Notes under the pieces: model-generated | What the model saw: the letters and a program-made list of their open reading frames with translations, nothing else | Told to the model about the DNA's origin: nothing | Database searches by the model: none | Program-made: the position numbers and the translations under genes | Assembly: GCF_001613165.1 (NCBI RefSeq) | Contig: NZ_BDBV01000029.1 | Location: forward strand, 30,334-94,333 | DNA: 64,000 nt | DNA from: Nocardia mexicana NBRC 108244 | GTDB taxonomy: Bacteria > Actinomycetota > Actinomycetes > Mycobacteriales > Mycobacteriaceae | Direction of reading: 5' to 3' | Shown here: in pieces, positions 32,112-41,154 of the stretch | How positions within the stretch are numbered: the first letter of the stretch is position 1 | Layout: each line of letters starts with the position of its first letter

Positions 32112-32945
32112 TCAGGCGACCTCGAGGAACCGCTGCACCGAGCGCGACGGCGCGGGCTTGGTCCGCCAGACCAGGTAGATGCGCGACGGCGGCGCGTCGG
32201 CCACATCGACATAGGCCACGCCCGGATGCGGTGCGCGCGTACGGGCCAGTTCGGGCACCCCGCCGATACCGCGCCCGGCGGCCACCAGCTCGAGCCATTC
32301 GTCGAAATTCGTGCAGGTGACGATCTCCCGCGCGGGATCCGGCTCCGGCCAGGAGTTTTCGTCGATGGTCCCGGATACCGTGTTGACCACCAAGGGATAT
32401 CCCGCCAGGTCCCGCCAGCACAGATCGGTCGCACCGGCCAGCGGCGACGCGGTGGATACCGCCAGCACCCGGCGCTCGGTGCCGATGGTGCGCGCGGCCA
32501 TATTCTTCGGCAGCCGAATATCCTTGCGGTACAGGGCGATATCGATGGTCCCGGCCGCCAGGGCGGCGATCGGGTCGTCGACGCGATGAATCTCCACGTG
32601 CCCACCGACCGATTCGAACCGGGTTCGCGCGGCGCCGAACCACCCGTCGGGCAGCAGCCACGCGAACCCCACCGCCACCCCGGAGCGCAGCTGCAGGTCC
32701 GCCACCACCGAGTCGAGGTCGGCGAGTATGCGGCGCGCGTGGGTCAGAAATTCCCTCCCCTCCCCGGTCACCTCGAAGCGCCGCGGCGTGCGATCGATCA
32801 GGCGGCAGTCCAGAATGCGCTCGAGCTGCTGGATCGTGCGCGACAGCGACGGCTGCGCCAGGTGCAGCCGCTGCGCGGCGCGGGTGTAGTTCCGCTCCTC
32901 GCACAGCACGGCGAAGGCGCGCAGATGCCGCAGCTCCAGTTCCAT
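32112..32945 (-). CDS. LysR-family transcriptional regulator
   Basis: This is a 277-residue LTTR. The N-terminal winged HTH is MELELRHLRAFAVLCEERNYTRAAQRLHLAQPSLSRTIQQLERILDCRLIDRTPR. A substrate-binding-like effector domain starts near residue 90. The start ATG 32945 gives a textbook LysR N-terminus, though the frame stays open upstream. It is divergent from the MFS gene at 33015, its probable target, with 69 bp between. Confidence 0.88.
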   Translation of the reverse strand: MELELRHLRAFAVLCEERNYTRAAQRLHLAQPSLSRTIQQLERILDCRLIDRTPRRFEVTGEGREFLTHARRILADLDSVVADLQLRSGVAVGFAWLLPDGWFGAARTRFESVGGHVEIHRVDDPIAALAAGTIDIALYRKDIRLPKNMAARTIGTERRVLAVSTASPLAGATDLCWRDLAGYPLVVNTVSGTIDENSWPEPDPAREIVTCTNFDEWLELVAAGRGIGGVPELARTRAPHPGVAYVDVADAPPSRIYLVWRTKPAPSRSVQRFLEVA

Positions 32946-33014
32946 GCGTCCAGCGTATACATGGTGCGCAGAAAGCATTTCACCGGATCGATCGCGACCC
33001 TTACCGTCGATACG

Positions 33015-34130
33015 GTGACAATCGCAGCACCTCGACAGCAGAGCCTGGCCCCCGCGCTGCGGGCGGCCGCCGGTCTGGCGGCGGCGATGGGGATCGGCCG
33101 CTTCGCCTACACCCCGCTGATGCCGGTGATGATCGACGCCGGGCGGATGGACGCGCACGCCGGTGCGGTCGTCGCGGCCGCCAACTACGCGGGCTACCTG
33201 CTCGGCGCCGTACTCCTGGCACGCCGCCCGGAATGGAACAGCCGCAACCTGTTTCGGCTCGCGGCGGCCGTGCTGGTGGCCAGCGAGGCGCTGATGGCCT
33301 GGCCCGCGCCCACCGCGGTGCCGGTGGTGCTGCGCCTGCTCGCCGGGGTCGCCAGCGCGATCGTGTTCATCGGCTGCGCCGGTATCGCGGCACGACACGA
33401 AAACCGCAGGCGCGCGGCGGGTATCGCGTTCTCCGGGGTCGGCTGCGGAATCGCGCTCACCGGACTGCTCGCCCTCGCGGCCCGTCCGATCGCCTCCTGG
33501 CAGGCGATGTGGCTCGGTGCCGCCGTCCTGACCGCGCTGTTGCTGTTGCCCGCGCTGCGGCTCGATATCGTTCCGGGCGCCCGCGCCGTGGCGACCGCGG
33601 CCCGTTCGCTGCGCGCGTGGCGGGCGCTGCTGGTGTCCTATTTCCTGGAGGGCCTGGGCTATATCGTCATCGGCACGTTCCTGGTCGCCGCCGTGAGCAC
33701 GCCGGGGCACCAGTCGCTGGGCACGGCGATGTGGGTGGTGGTGGGTCTCGCCGCGGCCCCGGCGACCGTGCTGTGGGGTCTCGCGGCGCGGCGCTGGACA
33801 CCGATCACGGCGCTGATCGTGGCACTGCTGCTGCAGGTGGTGTCGGCGGTGCTACCCGCCGTGTCCACCGGTGTGATCCCGGCGGTGGTGTCGGCGGCGC
33901 TGTTCGGCGGGACGTTCATGGGGATCGTGATGCTGAGCATCGAGGTGGGCGGCGACCTCGCCGGTCCCGGTGCCGCCGCGGCGCTGACCGCCTGGTACAG
34001 CTGCGGCCAGATGCTGGGGCCGCTGGCGGTCGCGCCGGTGCTCGGGTCGAGCTACGCCGCCGCCTTCGCGATCGCCGCCGTGGTGCTGGGGCTCGCGACC
34101 GCGGCGGCGCTGCCGGTCAGGCGAACTTGA
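33015..34130 (+). CDS. MFS transporter, YbfB/YjiJ-like
   Basis: This is a 371-residue permease with about 12 hydrophobic helices. The N-terminus ALRAAAGLAAAMGIGRFAYTPLMPVMI is typical of the YbfB/YjiJ family of small MFS proteins. The GTG at 33015 is preferred: an ATG at 32961 would lie only 15 bp from the divergent LysR start and leave no promoter space. The substrate is unknown; regulation by the divergent LysR is likely. Its 3' end overlaps the convergent secG by 14 bp. Confidence 0.78.
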   Translation: MTIAAPRQQSLAPALRAAAGLAAAMGIGRFAYTPLMPVMIDAGRMDAHAGAVVAAANYAGYLLGAVLLARRPEWNSRNLFRLAAAVLVASEALMAWPAPTAVPVVLRLLAGVASAIVFIGCAGIAARHENRRRAAGIAFSGVGCGIALTGLLALAARPIASWQAMWLGAAVLTALLLLPALRLDIVPGARAVATAARSLRAWRALLVSYFLEGLGYIVIGTFLVAAVSTPGHQSLGTAMWVVVGLAAAPATVLWGLAARRWTPITALIVALLLQVVSAVLPAVSTGVIPAVVSAALFGGTFMGIVMLSIEVGGDLAGPGAAAALTAWYSCGQMLGPLAVAPVLGSSYAAAFAIAAVVLGLATAAALPVRRT

Positions 34131-34350
34131 TCTCGAAACCGATGCCGAGGATGGCGATCAGCCAGACGACGCCGACGAAGATGGTGATGCGGTCGAGGTT
34201 CTTCTCGACGACGGTGGACCCCGACAGGCTCGACTGCACGCCGCCGCCGAACAGGCTGGACAGGCCTCCGCCCTTCGCACGATGCAGCAGCACCAGCAAC
34301 ACCAGCAACACGCTGGTGATGATCAGGAGGATATCCAGGAACATGCGCAT
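34117..34350 (-). CDS. secG: SecG preprotein translocase subunit
   Basis: This is a 77-residue protein with two membrane helices (LDILLIITSVLLVLLVLLH and ITIFVGVVWLIAILGIGF) separated by the SecG loop AKGGGLSSLFGGGVQSSLSGSTVVEKNLDR. It is a subunit of the SecYEG channel. In most actinobacteria secG directly follows tpiA; here tpiA lies about 19.5 kb away on the same strand, separated by accessory genes. A promoter is not obvious. Confidence 0.93.
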   Translation of the reverse strand: MRMFLDILLIITSVLLVLLVLLHRAKGGGLSSLFGGGVQSSLSGSTVVEKNLDRITIFVGVVWLIAILGIGFEIKFA

Positions 34351-34396
34351 GCCCGACAGTTTAGGCGGTCGCCTCGGCGGCGCCGGCCAGGGGTGA

Positions 34397-36007
34397 TCAG
34401 TTTCGCCGCCAGGTGCGCACCGGCTGCACGGCCACCAGGTGCAGGGTCCGGCTCTCCCCCACCGTGTACTCCGCGACCCGCTGCTCGGCCAGGCGGTCCT
34501 GCGCCGTCAACCGCACCTGATGCTGGCGAATGTGTTCCTGCCAGGACCGCACCACGAAGGCCTCCACATAGCGGTCGGCGACGCCGACGTCGTGGTACAG
34601 CCGCCATTCCATCGCGCCGGTGCGCTGGCGGGAGCGGCCGACCCGCGCCATCGCGCCCGAGAACTCGGCGACCGCCTCGCCGGGCACGTGGTAGGTGACC
34701 AGCACCAGCACCGGGCCGTCGTCGGGTTCCGGTGCGTAGTCGAGCACCGGCTCCGGCCAGTAGGCGGCGGGCGTGGTGTCGATCGAGGTCACCCGGACCG
34801 GCAGCCACAGCGTGCTGAGCGCGCACACTCCGAGCAGCGCGGCGGCGGCGATCATGGCGGTCACCGTGCCGAACGCGCCCGCGACCAGCCCCCACGCCAG
34901 CGCGCCGAGCGCCTGCCCGCCCATGAACACCAGCTGATACACCGACAGCCCGCGCGCCCGCACCCACGACGACAGCAGTAGCTGCATGGTGGAGTTCATC
35001 GTCGACATCGAGGTGATCCAGGCGAATCCGCCGAACACCAGGCATACCAGCACGATCGGCATGTTCTGCACGGTCGCGGCCACGACGGTGGCCAGGCCGA
35101 ACAGCCCGGCGCCGACCGCCAGCAGCTGCGTCGGGGTCAGTACGCCCCGCAGCCGCGACAGCTGGGTCGCGCCGAGCACGGCGCCCGCGCCGAGCGCGCC
35201 CAGCAACAGCCCGTAGCCCGACGACCCGAGGTGCAGCCGGTCGTGCGCGATCACCGGCAGCAGCGCCCACAGCGCGCTACCGGGCGCGATGAACAGGATC
35301 GAGCGCAGCAGCACCCGCCGCACCGCCGGGGCCGCCCGAATGAAGCGCAGCCCGGCCGCGAGTGCCGCGACGGGCCGTTCGGCGGGCAGGTCGTGATCGT
35401 CGGGCGGGCGCCGCCACCAGCACAGCACCGCCACGATCCCGACGAACGAGACCGCGTTCAGCGCGAACACCAGCGTCGGCCCGGCCAGGGACACCAGCGC
35501 CCCGGCGATCGCCGGGCCGACCGCGCGCCCGACATTGTTGCTCATGCTGCCGAGCGCCGCCGCGGCCGGAATCTGCGTGCGCGGCACCAGTTCCGGCTGG
35601 ATCGCCTGCCAGGCCGGGGCGGTCAGCGCCTGCCCGGCCCCGAGCAGGAACAGCAGCGTCAGCAGTAGCACGGGCGTGATGTGTCCCGTGGCCGTCACCA
35701 CCGCCAGCACCGCCGCGGCGATCGCCATCGCCGACTGCGCCCCGATCAGCAGGCGGCGGCGGTCGACCAGGTCGGCGAGCACACCCGACGGCACCGACAG
35801 CAGCATCACCGGCAGCGCCGTCGCGGTCTGCACCAGCGAGACCAGCGTGGCCGCATTCGGCTCGCCGACCAGCAGCCACTGCGCGCCGACCGTCTGCATC
35901 CAGGTGCCGAGGTTGGAGACCAGCTGGGCGATCCACAGCGCGCGGAAGATCCGCGACGCCAGCGGCGCCCACGTCGAGACCGGTGATTCGGTGCTGGAGA
36001 CGGTCAC
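34397..36007 (-). CDS. MFS_3-type exporter fused to a C-terminal ABM-like domain
   Basis: This 536-residue protein has residues 1 to about 410 as an MFS permease of the enterobactin-exporter (EntS/MFS_3) type (FRALWIAQLVSNLGTWMQTVGAQWLL, VPSGVLADLVDRRRLLIGAQ). The C-terminal about 110 residues (VLVLVTYHVPGEAVAEFSGAMARVGRSRQRTGAMEWRLYHDVG, then VVRSWQEHIRQHQVRLTAQD) look like an antibiotic-biosynthesis-monooxygenase-type ferredoxin-like domain. This fusion occurs in other bacterial MFS_3 proteins. GTG 36007 is the start. It is divergent from the metallophore operon, so it could help export its product, but that is only inference. Confidence 0.78.
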   Translation of the reverse strand: MTVSSTESPVSTWAPLASRIFRALWIAQLVSNLGTWMQTVGAQWLLVGEPNAATLVSLVQTATALPVMLLSVPSGVLADLVDRRRLLIGAQSAMAIAAAVLAVVTATGHITPVLLLTLLFLLGAGQALTAPAWQAIQPELVPRTQIPAAAALGSMSNNVGRAVGPAIAGALVSLAGPTLVFALNAVSFVGIVAVLCWWRRPPDDHDLPAERPVAALAAGLRFIRAAPAVRRVLLRSILFIAPGSALWALLPVIAHDRLHLGSSGYGLLLGALGAGAVLGATQLSRLRGVLTPTQLLAVGAGLFGLATVVAATVQNMPIVLVCLVFGGFAWITSMSTMNSTMQLLLSSWVRARGLSVYQLVFMGGQALGALAWGLVAGAFGTVTAMIAAAALLGVCALSTLWLPVRVTSIDTTPAAYWPEPVLDYAPEPDDGPVLVLVTYHVPGEAVAEFSGAMARVGRSRQRTGAMEWRLYHDVGVADRYVEAFVVRSWQEHIRQHQVRLTAQDRLAEQRVAEYTVGESRTLHLVAVQPVRTWRRN

Positions 36008-36244
36008 GGGATGCGAGCTTATCCGCAGCAACCACGCCGTCGCGGGTGCACGGACGTCGTCCGGCCGGGCGCGTAGGACCGCGGCCGGATCCGGCGCGAC
36101 AGCGCGGCGGCCGCGCATCCGGTGAACTTCCGGATGAAACCACCTTGGCCTCAATGCAATTCGAGACGCCCCCGTTCCGGTCGCCCACCAGGGACTCCTC
36201 CGCCCCGAGTTGCGAGCGTGCGCCAGATCACGATACTATTTATA

Positions 36245-36272
36245 TTGACAATCATTATCATTAGTCTACAGT
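36245..36272 (+). promoter_or_regulatory. promoter of the metallophore operon, leaderless
   Basis: The -35 is TTGACA (36245-36250) and the -10 is TACAGT (36267-36272), with a 16-bp spacer. The expected transcription start falls at or beside the ATG at 36279, so the mRNA is probably leaderless; no ribosome binding site precedes that ATG. Confidence 0.55.
36246..36260. promoter_or_regulatory. Zur-type operator TGACAATCATTATCA
   Basis: The 15-bp near-palindrome fits the actinobacterial Zur pattern TGNNAATNATTNNCA at every fixed position and differs from the M. tuberculosis-type TGAAAATCATTTTCA at two. It overlaps the -35 hexamer and spacer, the right place for zinc-dependent repression. A DtxR/IdeR iron box (TTAGGTTAGSCTAACCTAA) does not fit. 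Confidence 0.7.
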
Positions 36273-36278
36273 ACACGC

Positions 36279-37883
36279 ATGCACTTGCTCCGGCTCGGAA
36301 TCCTCGCCGCCGCAACCTCGTTCGCCGTCGCAGCCACCGCATGCGCTGCGCCGCAATCGAATTCACGCACGGAGAGGTTCGTGGTGATCGACACCGAGGA
36401 GCTGGGCAACTTCAACCCGCTGCTGGGGCACGGAAAGACGGGCGAGTCGAAGATCTACGACAGCCTGTACCGGGTACAGGAGGGCGTCGACGACCGGATC
36501 CCCGACGCGGTGCCGGTGCTGGCCGCGGGGGCGCCGGAGCCCGTCGGCGGCGACTACAGCCGGTGGGTGGTCCACACCCGGCCCGGCGTCCGATTCTCCG
36601 ACGGGAGCCCGTTCGGCCCGGAAGATGTTGCCGCAACCTACAATTCGGTGATAGATCCGGCCTTCTCCTCCCCGATCGCCGCGGATTACGAGTTCCTCCG
36701 CCATGCCGCCCAGACCGGGCCCGACACCGTCGAATTCCAGCTGAACGGGCCGTACCCCGACTTCGACCACCGGTTGTTCCTGGCGGTGGCCCCCGCCGAG
36801 GCATTCGCGCAGCCCGGCCCGGCCGACAAGTCCGAACTCAACCACCACCCGGTCGGGACCGGGCCGTACGCGCTCACCGAACTGCGCCCCGACCAAGCCG
36901 TACTCACCGCGCGCGACGACTACTGGGGCGAGAAGCCGCAGGTGAAGACGTTCGTGGTGCGGCGCACCGACGACGACAACGCGCGGGCCGCCCAGGTGCG
37001 CGACGGCGCGGACGGCACCCGGCTGCCCGCCGAACTGGCGGAGGGCGTGGCGCGCAACGGCTTCCGCGCCGTCACCGCATCGGCCAACGACTGGCTCGGG
37101 ATCAGCCTGCCGACCGGCAACCCCGTGGCCGGCGATCCGGCGATCCGCAGGGCGCTCAACCGCGCCGTCGACCGGAACTCGATGGTCGAGCACATCCTGC
37201 AGGGCGCGGGCCGCCCGACCTCCACCCTGCTCGGCCGCATCTACGGCGACTCCTACGACCCCGCACAGGATTTCGCGTTCGATCCCGCCGACGCCGAGCG
37301 GATTCTCGATGCCGCGGGATGGCGGCGGGGAGCCGACGGGGTCCGCGAACACGACGGCCGCCGGGCCGCCTTCGAGATCGCCTACTACCCCACCGAGGTC
37401 GTCCGCCGCGACCTCACCATGGCGACGGTGTCGGACGCCAAGAAGGTCGGCATCGACATCACCCCGGTGGCGGTGGACAAGAAGGCCATGACCTCGGATT
37501 ATCTGGCGCGTACGCCGTTCATGGTGGGCGGCGGCGGGCAGCCCTACACGATCGACAGCCAGCTCTACACCAAATTCCATTCCCGCTACGCCGCCCCCGG
37601 CGCGGGTTCCAAGTGGGACAACCTGTCCGACTACGTCAATCCGCGCGTCGACGCGGTCCTCGACGCCGCCCGCGTGGAGCCGAATCCGCAGCGCCGCGCG
37701 GAACTCTACCGGCAGTTCCAGGCCGAATACCACGCCGATCCCGCCATGCTGACGCTGGTCAGCGAGGACCACGTATACGTGGTGCGGGACAAGGGCTTCC
37801 GGATTCCGCCGACCGCGCTCGAGCCGCACACGCACGGCGTCGCCTGGGGTCCGTGGTATTCGCTGGCCCGCTGGGCACACTGA
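36279..37883 (+). CDS. ABC importer substrate-binding lipoprotein, family 5 (NikA/CntA type)
   Basis: This is a 534-residue cluster C solute-binding protein. The lipoprotein signal ends at ATAC with Cys22 as the lipidation site. SBP_bac_5 features are NFNPLLGHGKTGESKIYDSLYRVQE, VHTRPGVRFSDGSPFGPEDVAATYNSV and VGTGPYALTELRPDQAVLTARDDYWG. The family carries peptides, nickel and metal-metallophore complexes (CntA, NikA). As first gene of an operon with chelator-biosynthesis genes and a Zur-type box, it probably captures the metal-loaded product. ATG 36279 lies at the predicted transcription start. Confidence 0.85.
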   Translation: MHLLRLGILAAATSFAVAATACAAPQSNSRTERFVVIDTEELGNFNPLLGHGKTGESKIYDSLYRVQEGVDDRIPDAVPVLAAGAPEPVGGDYSRWVVHTRPGVRFSDGSPFGPEDVAATYNSVIDPAFSSPIAADYEFLRHAAQTGPDTVEFQLNGPYPDFDHRLFLAVAPAEAFAQPGPADKSELNHHPVGTGPYALTELRPDQAVLTARDDYWGEKPQVKTFVVRRTDDDNARAAQVRDGADGTRLPAELAEGVARNGFRAVTASANDWLGISLPTGNPVAGDPAIRRALNRAVDRNSMVEHILQGAGRPTSTLLGRIYGDSYDPAQDFAFDPADAERILDAAGWRRGADGVREHDGRRAAFEIAYYPTEVVRRDLTMATVSDAKKVGIDITPVAVDKKAMTSDYLARTPFMVGGGGQPYTIDSQLYTKFHSRYAAPGAGSKWDNLSDYVNPRVDAVLDAARVEPNPQRRAELYRQFQAEYHADPAMLTLVSEDHVYVVRDKGFRIPPTALEPHTHGVAWGPWYSLARWAH

Positions 37884-38860
37884 TGCGGGCTCGTCGCGTA
37901 CTGCGGCTGGCCGGGCGCCGGGCCGCGCTGGCCGTACCGCTGGTCCTGCTGGTGTCGGTCGCGGTCTTCGCGCTGGCCGCCGCCAGCCCGTTCGATCCGC
38001 TGGACGCGTATCTGCGCGACCAGGGCGACCGGTTCACCGAGGCGCAGCGCGCCGAGTTGCGCGAGCGCCTGGGTCTGGACCGGGCATGGCCCGGCCAGTG
38101 GTGGTCGTGGTTCACCGACCTGCTGCACGGCCACCTGGGTGAATCCCGTTCCTACGGTGAGCCGGTCACACAGGTGCTGGCGGAGCGGCTGCCCTGGACG
38201 CTGCTGCTCGGCGCGTGCGGCGGTCTCGTGGCCATCGTGCTGGCGTTCGTCCTCGGCGCCTGGGCCGGGCTGCGCCGCGGCGGGCTCGTGGACCGCACGC
38301 TGAGCGCGGTAGCCGTTGTGCTGCAGTCGATTCCACCTTTTGTGCTGGTCCTGGGCACGGTGTTGCTGTTCGCGCTGACGCTGCAGTGGTTCCCGGCGTC
38401 GGGTCTGACCGATCCGGGCGAACCGATCTCCGTGTCCTCGACGGTGCGGCACCTGGTGCTTCCCGCGATCGTGCTCGGCCTCACCCAGCTGCCGTGGCTG
38501 CTGCTCGGCCTGCGCCAGACCGTGACCGCACATCTCGGCGGCGATGCCGTGCGGGGCGCCCGGGCGCGCGGATTGCCCTGGCACGTCATCGCATTCCGGC
38601 ACGTGCTGCCGATGTCGATCGCGCCGTTCCTGACGCTGTGCGGCGCACGGCTGCCCGAACTGCTGGTCGGCGCCACCGTCGTCGAAACCGTCTTCGCTTG
38701 GCCCGGAGTGGGGGACGCCACCGTGAACGCCGCTCGCGCCCTGGACTTTCCGCTGCTGGCCGTTCTCACGGTGCTGACCACCGCGGTGGTGCTGCTGGGC
38801 AACCTGTGCGCGGACGCCGCGGGGATCCTGATCGATCCGAGGATCGACGCCGATGGCTGA
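37883..38860 (+). CDS. ABC importer permease 1 (DppB/NikB/CntB type)
   Basis: This 325-residue permease has about six membrane helices and the conserved binding-protein-dependent loop [30 protein letters not shown]. The N-terminal external region TEAQRAELRERLGLDRAWPGQWWSWFTDLLHGHLGES is typical of DppB-like subunits. The start ATG 37883 overlaps the lipoprotein stop (TGATG), so translation is coupled. Its stop overlaps the next permease by 8 bp. It forms the channel with the following permease. Confidence 0.87.
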   Translation: MRARRVLRLAGRRAALAVPLVLLVSVAVFALAAASPFDPLDAYLRDQGDRFTEAQRAELRERLGLDRAWPGQWWSWFTDLLHGHLGESRSYGEPVTQVLAERLPWTLLLGACGGLVAIVLAFVLGAWAGLRRGGLVDRTLSAVAVVLQSIPPFVLVLGTVLLFALTLQWFPASGLTDPGEPISVSSTVRHLVLPAIVLGLTQLPWLLLGLRQTVTAHLGGDAVRGARARGLPWHVIAFRHVLPMSIAPFLTLCGARLPELLVGATVVETVFAWPGVGDATVNAARALDFPLLAVLTVLTTAVVLLGNLCADAAGILIDPRIDADG

Positions 38861-39680
38861 GCGTTCGCGCCGCCCGCTGTTCGCCGCGGCCTGCGCCGTC
38901 CTCGCCCTCGCCGTCCTCTACGCGGCCCTGGTGCCGATCCTGCGCCCACTCGATCCGAGCCTGGTCGACTTCGCGATGAGCCGCCGGCCGCCCGGTCCGC
39001 GGTTTCCGTTCGGCACCGACAGCGCGGGCCGCGACGTCTTCGTCCTGGTGGCGGAGGGGATGCGGATCTCGCTGGGCATCGCGCTGGCCACCGCGGTCAG
39101 CTCCGCGCTGCTGGGCATCGTCGTGGGCGTGACCGCCGGTGCGTTCGGCGGCTGGTGGGACCGGATCGCGATGCGCATCGCCGAGGGTTTCAGCGCGCTG
39201 CCCGCATTGCTGCTCACGCTGCTGATCGTGGCGATGTTCCGCGGTTCGATCACCGCGATCGTCGCCGCGCTGGTGCTGACGCACTGGACCACGGTCGCCC
39301 GGGCGGTCCGCAGCGAGGTGCTGGCGCTGCGGCATGCCGAGTTCGTGCAGGCGGCGCGGCTGCGCGGACTGCCCCCGCACCGCATCATCGCCCGGCATTT
39401 CGTGCCGGTGGCGCTGGGGCAGGCGCTGATCGGCGTGGTGCTGCTGATCCCGCACGCCATCTGGCACGAGTCCACGCTGTCGTTCCTGGGCGTCGGCCTG
39501 CCGCCACACCAGGCCTCGCTGGGGACGCTGCTGTCGGACGCGCAGACCTCGATCCTGCTCGGCGACTGGTGGTTGCTGGTCTTTCCGGGCGGAGTGCTGG
39601 TCCTGGTGACACTGAGCATCTCGGTGATCGGCGGACGTCGGCAGGCGAGAACCGCCGCGCCCGAGGAGGTTTCGCTGTGA
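38853..39680 (+). CDS. ABC importer permease 2 (DppC/NikC/CntC type)
   Basis: This is a 275-residue permease. The N-terminal segment ends in RFPFGTDSAGRDVFVLVAEGMRISLGIALA, the DppC signature. The ATPase-coupling loop is RSEVLALRHAEFVQAARLRGLPPHRIIARHFVP. It has about six helices. It overlaps the upstream permease by 8 bp and the downstream ATPase by 4 bp (GTGA). It works as a heterodimer with permease 1. Confidence 0.87.
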   Translation: MAERSRRPLFAAACAVLALAVLYAALVPILRPLDPSLVDFAMSRRPPGPRFPFGTDSAGRDVFVLVAEGMRISLGIALATAVSSALLGIVVGVTAGAFGGWWDRIAMRIAEGFSALPALLLTLLIVAMFRGSITAIVAALVLTHWTTVARAVRSEVLALRHAEFVQAARLRGLPPHRIIARHFVPVALGQALIGVVLLIPHAIWHESTLSFLGVGLPPHQASLGTLLSDAQTSILLGDWWLLVFPGGVLVLVTLSISVIGGRRQARTAAPEEVSL

Positions 39681-40504
39681 CCCTGACCCTCGATGGCATC
39701 ACCGTCCGGATCCCGCTCGCTCCCGGGCGGACGGTGCACGCGGTCACCGACGCCGCGCTGGAGGTGCGTGCCGGGACCGTGCACGGCCTCATCGGCGAAT
39801 CCGGTTCGGGCAAGTCGATGCTCGGAGCCACCGTCACCGGGCTGCTGCCGCGCCGAGCCCGGGTGGCGGGCACCGTCACACTGACGGTCGGCGACCGCAC
39901 GCTGACGGGCCCGGAGATCCAGCGGGCCCGCGGCCATACCGTCGCCCTCGTCCCGCAGTCGGCGATGACCTACTTCACGCCGGTGCGGCGCATCGGGCCG
40001 CAGCTGTCGGAGACCATCCGCTACCTCGGCACCGGGCACGATCCGGCGGATCTGCTCGACCGGGTCGGGCTGGAAACCTCTGCGCTGCAGCGGTATCCGC
40101 ACGAGCTGTCGGGCGGCATGGCGCAGCGCGCGGCCGTGGCCTTCGCGCTCGCGGCCGATCCGGCGGTCATCGTCGCCGACGAACCCACCTCCGCCCTGGA
40201 TGCCGAGCGATCGGCCGCGATCCTGAAGCTGCTCGCCGAATTCGCGGGCGAGGGCGGCCGCGTACTGCTCATCACCCACGACATCACCGCGCTCCGCGAG
40301 TCCGCGCTCTGCACCGAGCTGTCGGTCATGCACGCCTCCCGCATCGTCGAGACCGGCACGGCCACGGAGGTTCTCGACCATCCCCGGCACGAATACACCC
40401 GGGACCTGCTGGCGGCGCTGCCGGAGAACGGCCTGCAACCCATCCCCCACCTCACCCCGTCGCTGGTGAATCTGCCCGACGACTACCGGTACGGTGCCCG
40501 ATGA
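39677..40504 (+). CDS. ABC importer ATPase 1 (DppD/NikD/CntD type)
   Basis: This is a 275-residue nucleotide-binding subunit. Walker A is GESGSGKSMLG, signature HELSGGMAQRAAVAFALA, Walker B AVIVADEPTSALD and the switch His is in LLITHDITAL. The C-terminal segment HPRHEYTRDLLAALPENG is the oligopeptide/nickel-transporter C-terminal motif. GTG 39677 overlaps the permease stop and has AGGAGGT upstream. It pairs with the next ATPase. Confidence 0.88.
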   Translation: MTLTLDGITVRIPLAPGRTVHAVTDAALEVRAGTVHGLIGESGSGKSMLGATVTGLLPRRARVAGTVTLTVGDRTLTGPEIQRARGHTVALVPQSAMTYFTPVRRIGPQLSETIRYLGTGHDPADLLDRVGLETSALQRYPHELSGGMAQRAAVAFALAADPAVIVADEPTSALDAERSAAILKLLAEFAGEGGRVLLITHDITALRESALCTELSVMHASRIVETGTATEVLDHPRHEYTRDLLAALPENGLQPIPHLTPSLVNLPDDYRYGAR

Positions 40505-41154
40505 CCGACAAAGTCCTTGCCGCCCAGGACATCTCCGTCTCCTTCGGCAGGCGCCGCGTGCTCGACCGGGTGTCGATCACCGTCTCCCCCGGCGAGATCG
40601 TCGGCCTCACCGGGCCGTCCGGCACCGGGAAAACCACTCTCGCACAGGTACTCACCGGCCTGCGCAGGCCGGATTCCGGCCGGGTGCGCTGCGACGGGGC
40701 CGAGCTCTCGCGGCGGCACTCCGGCCGGATCGCCATGCTGTTCCAATCGCCGCGGCGCTCGTGCAGCCCGCGGATGACGCTGCGCGACACCATCTCCGAG
40801 CTCGGCCGCGGGCCCGTGGACTGGGATACCGTACTCCCCGCCGCGGGCATGACCCGGGACCTTCTCGACCGCTACCCGTCGCAGGTGTCCGACGGCCAGC
40901 TCCAGCGCGCCGCGGTGGCCCGGGTACTGGCCTGGCGGCCCGACTACATCGTCTGCGACGAGATGACGGCCATGCTCGACCCCGCCACCACCGCCACCGT
41001 CGTCCGAACCGTCACCGCAACCGCCGCCACCGGAGTCGGCGTACTCCTCATCGGCCACGATCTGCCGCTGCTGCGGGCCTGCACGAATCGCCTCGTGCAC
41101 CTCGACGGCAGCGGCGTGACCGGCCGGTCCGAACCGAACGAGGAAACGAGATGA
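40501..41154 (+). CDS. ABC importer ATPase 2 (NikE/CntF type), short
   Basis: This is a 217-residue nucleotide-binding subunit. Walker A is GPSGTGKTTLAQ; the signature is QVSDGQLQRAAVAR, with SDGQ in place of SGGQ; Walker B is YIVCDEMTAMLD; the switch His is in LLIGHDLPLL. It lacks the C-terminal oligopeptide extension and is short for the family, as some NikE-like subunits are. It overlaps the preceding ATPase by ATGA, and its stop overlaps the start of the SbnB-like gene, tying transport to biosynthesis in one transcript. Confidence 0.85.
   Translation: MTDKVLAAQDISVSFGRRRVLDRVSITVSPGEIVGLTGPSGTGKTTLAQVLTGLRRPDSGRVRCDGAELSRRHSGRIAMLFQSPRRSCSPRMTLRDTISELGRGPVDWDTVLPAAGMTRDLLDRYPSQVSDGQLQRAAVARVLAWRPDYIVCDEMTAMLDPATTATVVRTVTATAATGVGVLLIGHDLPLLRACTNRLVHLDGSGVTGRSEPNEETR

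Noticed and set aside
33001..33710. N-terminal extension of the LysR regulator
   Set aside because: The frame is open upstream of 32945, but it is antisense to the MFS gene, and the LysR HTH begins exactly at the ATG 32945 product.
36245..36265. Iron (DtxR/IdeR) box at the metallophore promoter
   Set aside because: The sequence lacks the TTAGG...CCTAA arms; the Zur pattern fits much better.
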